Source: JAFDVL01 sp043719385
GTDB taxonomy: Bacteria > Acidobacteriota > Blastocatellia > RBC074
Reading direction: 5' to 3'
Assembly (NCBI GenBank): GCA_043719385.1
Contig: JAYSTY010000333.1
Span: forward strand, 1 to 6,694
Length of the DNA: 6,694 bases
Part shown: piece after piece, positions 6,122 through 6,694 of the stretch
How positions within the stretch are numbered: position 1 is the stretch's first letter
Layout of the letters: every line of letters starts with the position of its first letter
Notes under the pieces: model-generated
The model's input: the letters and a program-made list of their open reading frames with translations, nothing else
The model's database searches: none
Told to the model about the DNA's origin: nothing
Translations under genes and position numbers: made by a program

Positions 6122-6201
6122 TTCGCAGTTCGCGGTTCACAGTTCGCAGTTTTTGTAACGATAATAATTTACTGCGAACTGTGAACCGCGAACTGCGAAC
6201 T
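6120..6201. repeat. 31-bp perfect inverted repeat (20-nt loop) built of 7-bp units, between BMC-H and BMC-P genes
   Basis: The left arm (6120-6150) is the exact reverse complement of the right arm (6171-6201), with a 20-base AT-rich loop (6151-6170). Each arm is itself a heptamer array: AGTTCGC (6120), AGTTCGC (6127), GGTTCAC (6134), AGTTCGC (6141), then AGT. The right arm has the mirror units, ending GCGAACT, GCGAACT. Together arms and loop fill 82 of the 92 bases between the genes. In RNA this would form a very stable hairpin starting in the BMC-H stop codon. The T-rich stretch after it (TTTT at 6210-6213) is short and displaced, so a simple intrinsic terminator is unlikely. Partial attenuation, RNase III processing or 3'-end protection of the BMC-H message are plausible. 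Confidence 0.95.
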
Positions 6202-6203
6202 GC

Positions 6204-6207
6204 GAGG
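6204..6207 (+). promoter_or_regulatory. Ribosome binding site deciding the BMC-P start
   Basis: GAGG lies 6 bases before the ATG at 6214 and just after the right arm of the hairpin. It supports the ATG rather than the in-frame GTG at 6181, which lies inside the hairpin and would prepend eleven residues encoded by the repeat. If the hairpin folds, this site stays outside the stem by two bases. Confidence 0.7.
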
Positions 6208-6213
6208 CATTTT

Positions 6214-6483
6214 ATGATTATCGCCAGAGTTATCGGGACTGTTGTTGCCACGCGCAAAGATGAACGTTTGAGCGGCGCCAAGCTTTTGCTCGTTCGTCCG
6301 ATCACTTTGCAGGGTGAAGACGAAAGCAGCTATTTAGTAGCGATTGACACCGTCGGTGCAGGTGTCCGCGAAAAAGTTTTAGTCGTGTCCGGCAGCAGTG
6401 CGCGGCTTGCCGAAGGGATGAAAGACCGTCCGGTGGACGCCGCAATTGTTGGCATTATTGATACCGTCGAAGTGGCGGATTGA
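6214..6483 (+). CDS. BMC-P (EutN/CcmL family) pentameric microcompartment vertex protein
   Basis: An 89-residue protein of the EutN/CcmL family; pentamers cap the twelve vertices of the icosahedral shell. Starting at ATG 6214 gives the usual N-terminus MIIARVIGTVVATRK (1-15). Further family motifs are LSGAKLLLVRPI (19-30), the core VAIDTVGAG (42-50), VLVVSGSSAR (55-64) and VDAAIVGIIDTV (74-85). Length matches the family (about 85-100). An upstream in-frame GTG at 6181 would add residues encoded by the heptamer repeat, which look nothing like the family, so it is rejected. The gene lies 92 bp after the BMC-H gene, separated by the long hairpin. Having both a hexamer and a pentamer gene is the minimal set for a closed shell; other shell paralogues and enzymes probably lie further right. 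Confidence 0.96.
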   Translation: MIIARVIGTVVATRKDERLSGAKLLLVRPITLQGEDESSYLVAIDTVGAGVREKVLVVSGSSARLAEGMKDRPVDAAIVGIIDTVEVAD

Positions 6484-6498
6484 GAGCCAGTTTCCGTT

Positions 6499-6694
6499 AT
6501 GAAAATTCAACTCAAAGATATTGCGCACGCACGCTCAGGAGACAAGGGCGATACCGCCAACATTGGTTTGATCGCGCTCAAGCCGGAGCATTATCCAATC
6601 TTAGTCAGGGAAGTCACCGCTGAACGCGTCAGGCAGCATTTCACGGGAATTTGCAAAGGTGAAGTCGAACGCTTTGAAGTGCCGAATTTGCATG
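6499..6694 (+). CDS. AtuA-like ferredoxin-fold domain protein, 3' end cut by the window edge
   Basis: Sixty-five residues are visible from ATG 6499, starting MKIQLKDIAHARSGDKGDTA and including NIGLIA, then ERVRQHFTGICKGEVERFEVPNLH at the edge. The AHARSGDKGDTxNIG and RFEVPNLH blocks match the C-terminal domain found in AtuA (acyclic terpene utilisation, DUF1446) proteins, which also occurs as a free-standing protein of about 100-110 residues. About 40 residues would thus be missing. The biochemical function of this domain is not established. The ATG is 15 bp after the BMC-P stop and in the same frame, with no obvious Shine-Dalgarno sequence, so it is probably read by coupling within the BMC operon. 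A partner DUF1446 gene might follow to the right. The family call is by memory of motifs and is fairly sure; a role in the microcompartment pathway is inferred from position only. Confidence 0.8.
   Translation, partial: MKIQLKDIAHARSGDKGDTANIGLIALKPEHYPILVREVTAERVRQHFTGICKGEVERFEVPNLH

Noticed and set aside
6120..6201. CRISPR repeat-spacer array
   Set aside because: The 7-bp units are contiguous with no unique spacers, and the two halves are inverted relative to each other.
6181..6213. GTG start at 6181 for the BMC-P gene
   Set aside because: It lies in the right arm of the heptamer hairpin; the added residues are the translated repeat. ATG 6214 has a GAGG site and the normal EutN/CcmL N-terminus.
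6120..6213. Intrinsic terminator after the BMC-H gene
   Set aside because: The stem is far longer than usual terminators, has a 20-base loop, and is not directly followed by a run of T; the operon continues with closely related genes.
6481..6501. Stop-codon readthrough joining BMC-P to the AtuA-like protein
   Set aside because: The two genes are in the same frame with one TGA and five codons between, but the AtuA-like gene has its own ATG at the right place and nothing suggests recoding.

Overview
The window holds two divergent gene sets that meet at about 4175-4338, in moderate-GC bacterial DNA. The leftward set reads, in order of transcription, ruvA, ruvB, a YihY/BrkB-family membrane protein, a LOG-family phosphoribohydrolase and queA. 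queA runs off the left edge. The rightward set reads rex, a class II (fuculose-phosphate-type) aldolase, a BMC-H hexameric shell protein, a BMC-P (EutN/CcmL) pentameric shell protein, and the start of an AtuA-like ferredoxin-fold protein that runs off the right edge. Nearly all the DNA is coding. The only long non-coding stretches are the divergent intergenic region (164 bp) and a 92-bp gap filled by a very long perfect hairpin.

Organism: no rRNA or other taxonomic marker is present. The ruvA-ruvB-x-x-queA order, weak Shine-Dalgarno sites and a rex/aldolase/microcompartment operon fit an environmental bacterium. Acidobacteriota or a member of the Planctomycetota-Verrucomicrobiota group is my best guess, because aldolase-linked microcompartments of this style are known there. 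This is inference, not something the sequence proves.

The leftward genes are packed like an operon: 31 bp between ruvA and ruvB, ruvB abutting the YihY gene, a 4-bp ATGA overlap, then a 1-bp TAATG overlap into queA. RuvA and RuvB are complete and carry the expected functional residues. RuvA needs a TTG start with a strong ribosome binding site, which gives exactly 203 residues.

The rightward genes look like part of a bacterial microcompartment (BMC) operon. Rex, an NADH/NAD+-sensing repressor, is translationally coupled (TAATG) to the aldolase. The aldolase has all its zinc and catalytic residues. It also has a glycine/asparagine-rich linker and a short C-terminal amphipathic helix of the kind that targets enzymes into BMC lumens. 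By family knowledge, such an aldolase splits fuculose- or rhamnulose-1-phosphate into DHAP and lactaldehyde. The shell would retain lactaldehyde, and NAD-dependent aldehyde oxidation would then link flux to the NADH/NAD+ ratio that Rex senses. The oxidoreductases themselves are not in this window.

The most notable non-coding features are three. A 26-bp palindrome between ruvA and rex has arms that each contain a perfect TTGACA -35 box, facing opposite ways. A 31-bp perfect inverted repeat made of 7-bp units lies between the BMC-H and BMC-P genes and begins inside the BMC-H stop codon. A four-unit 8-bp tandem repeat sits exactly in the linker of the aldolase.
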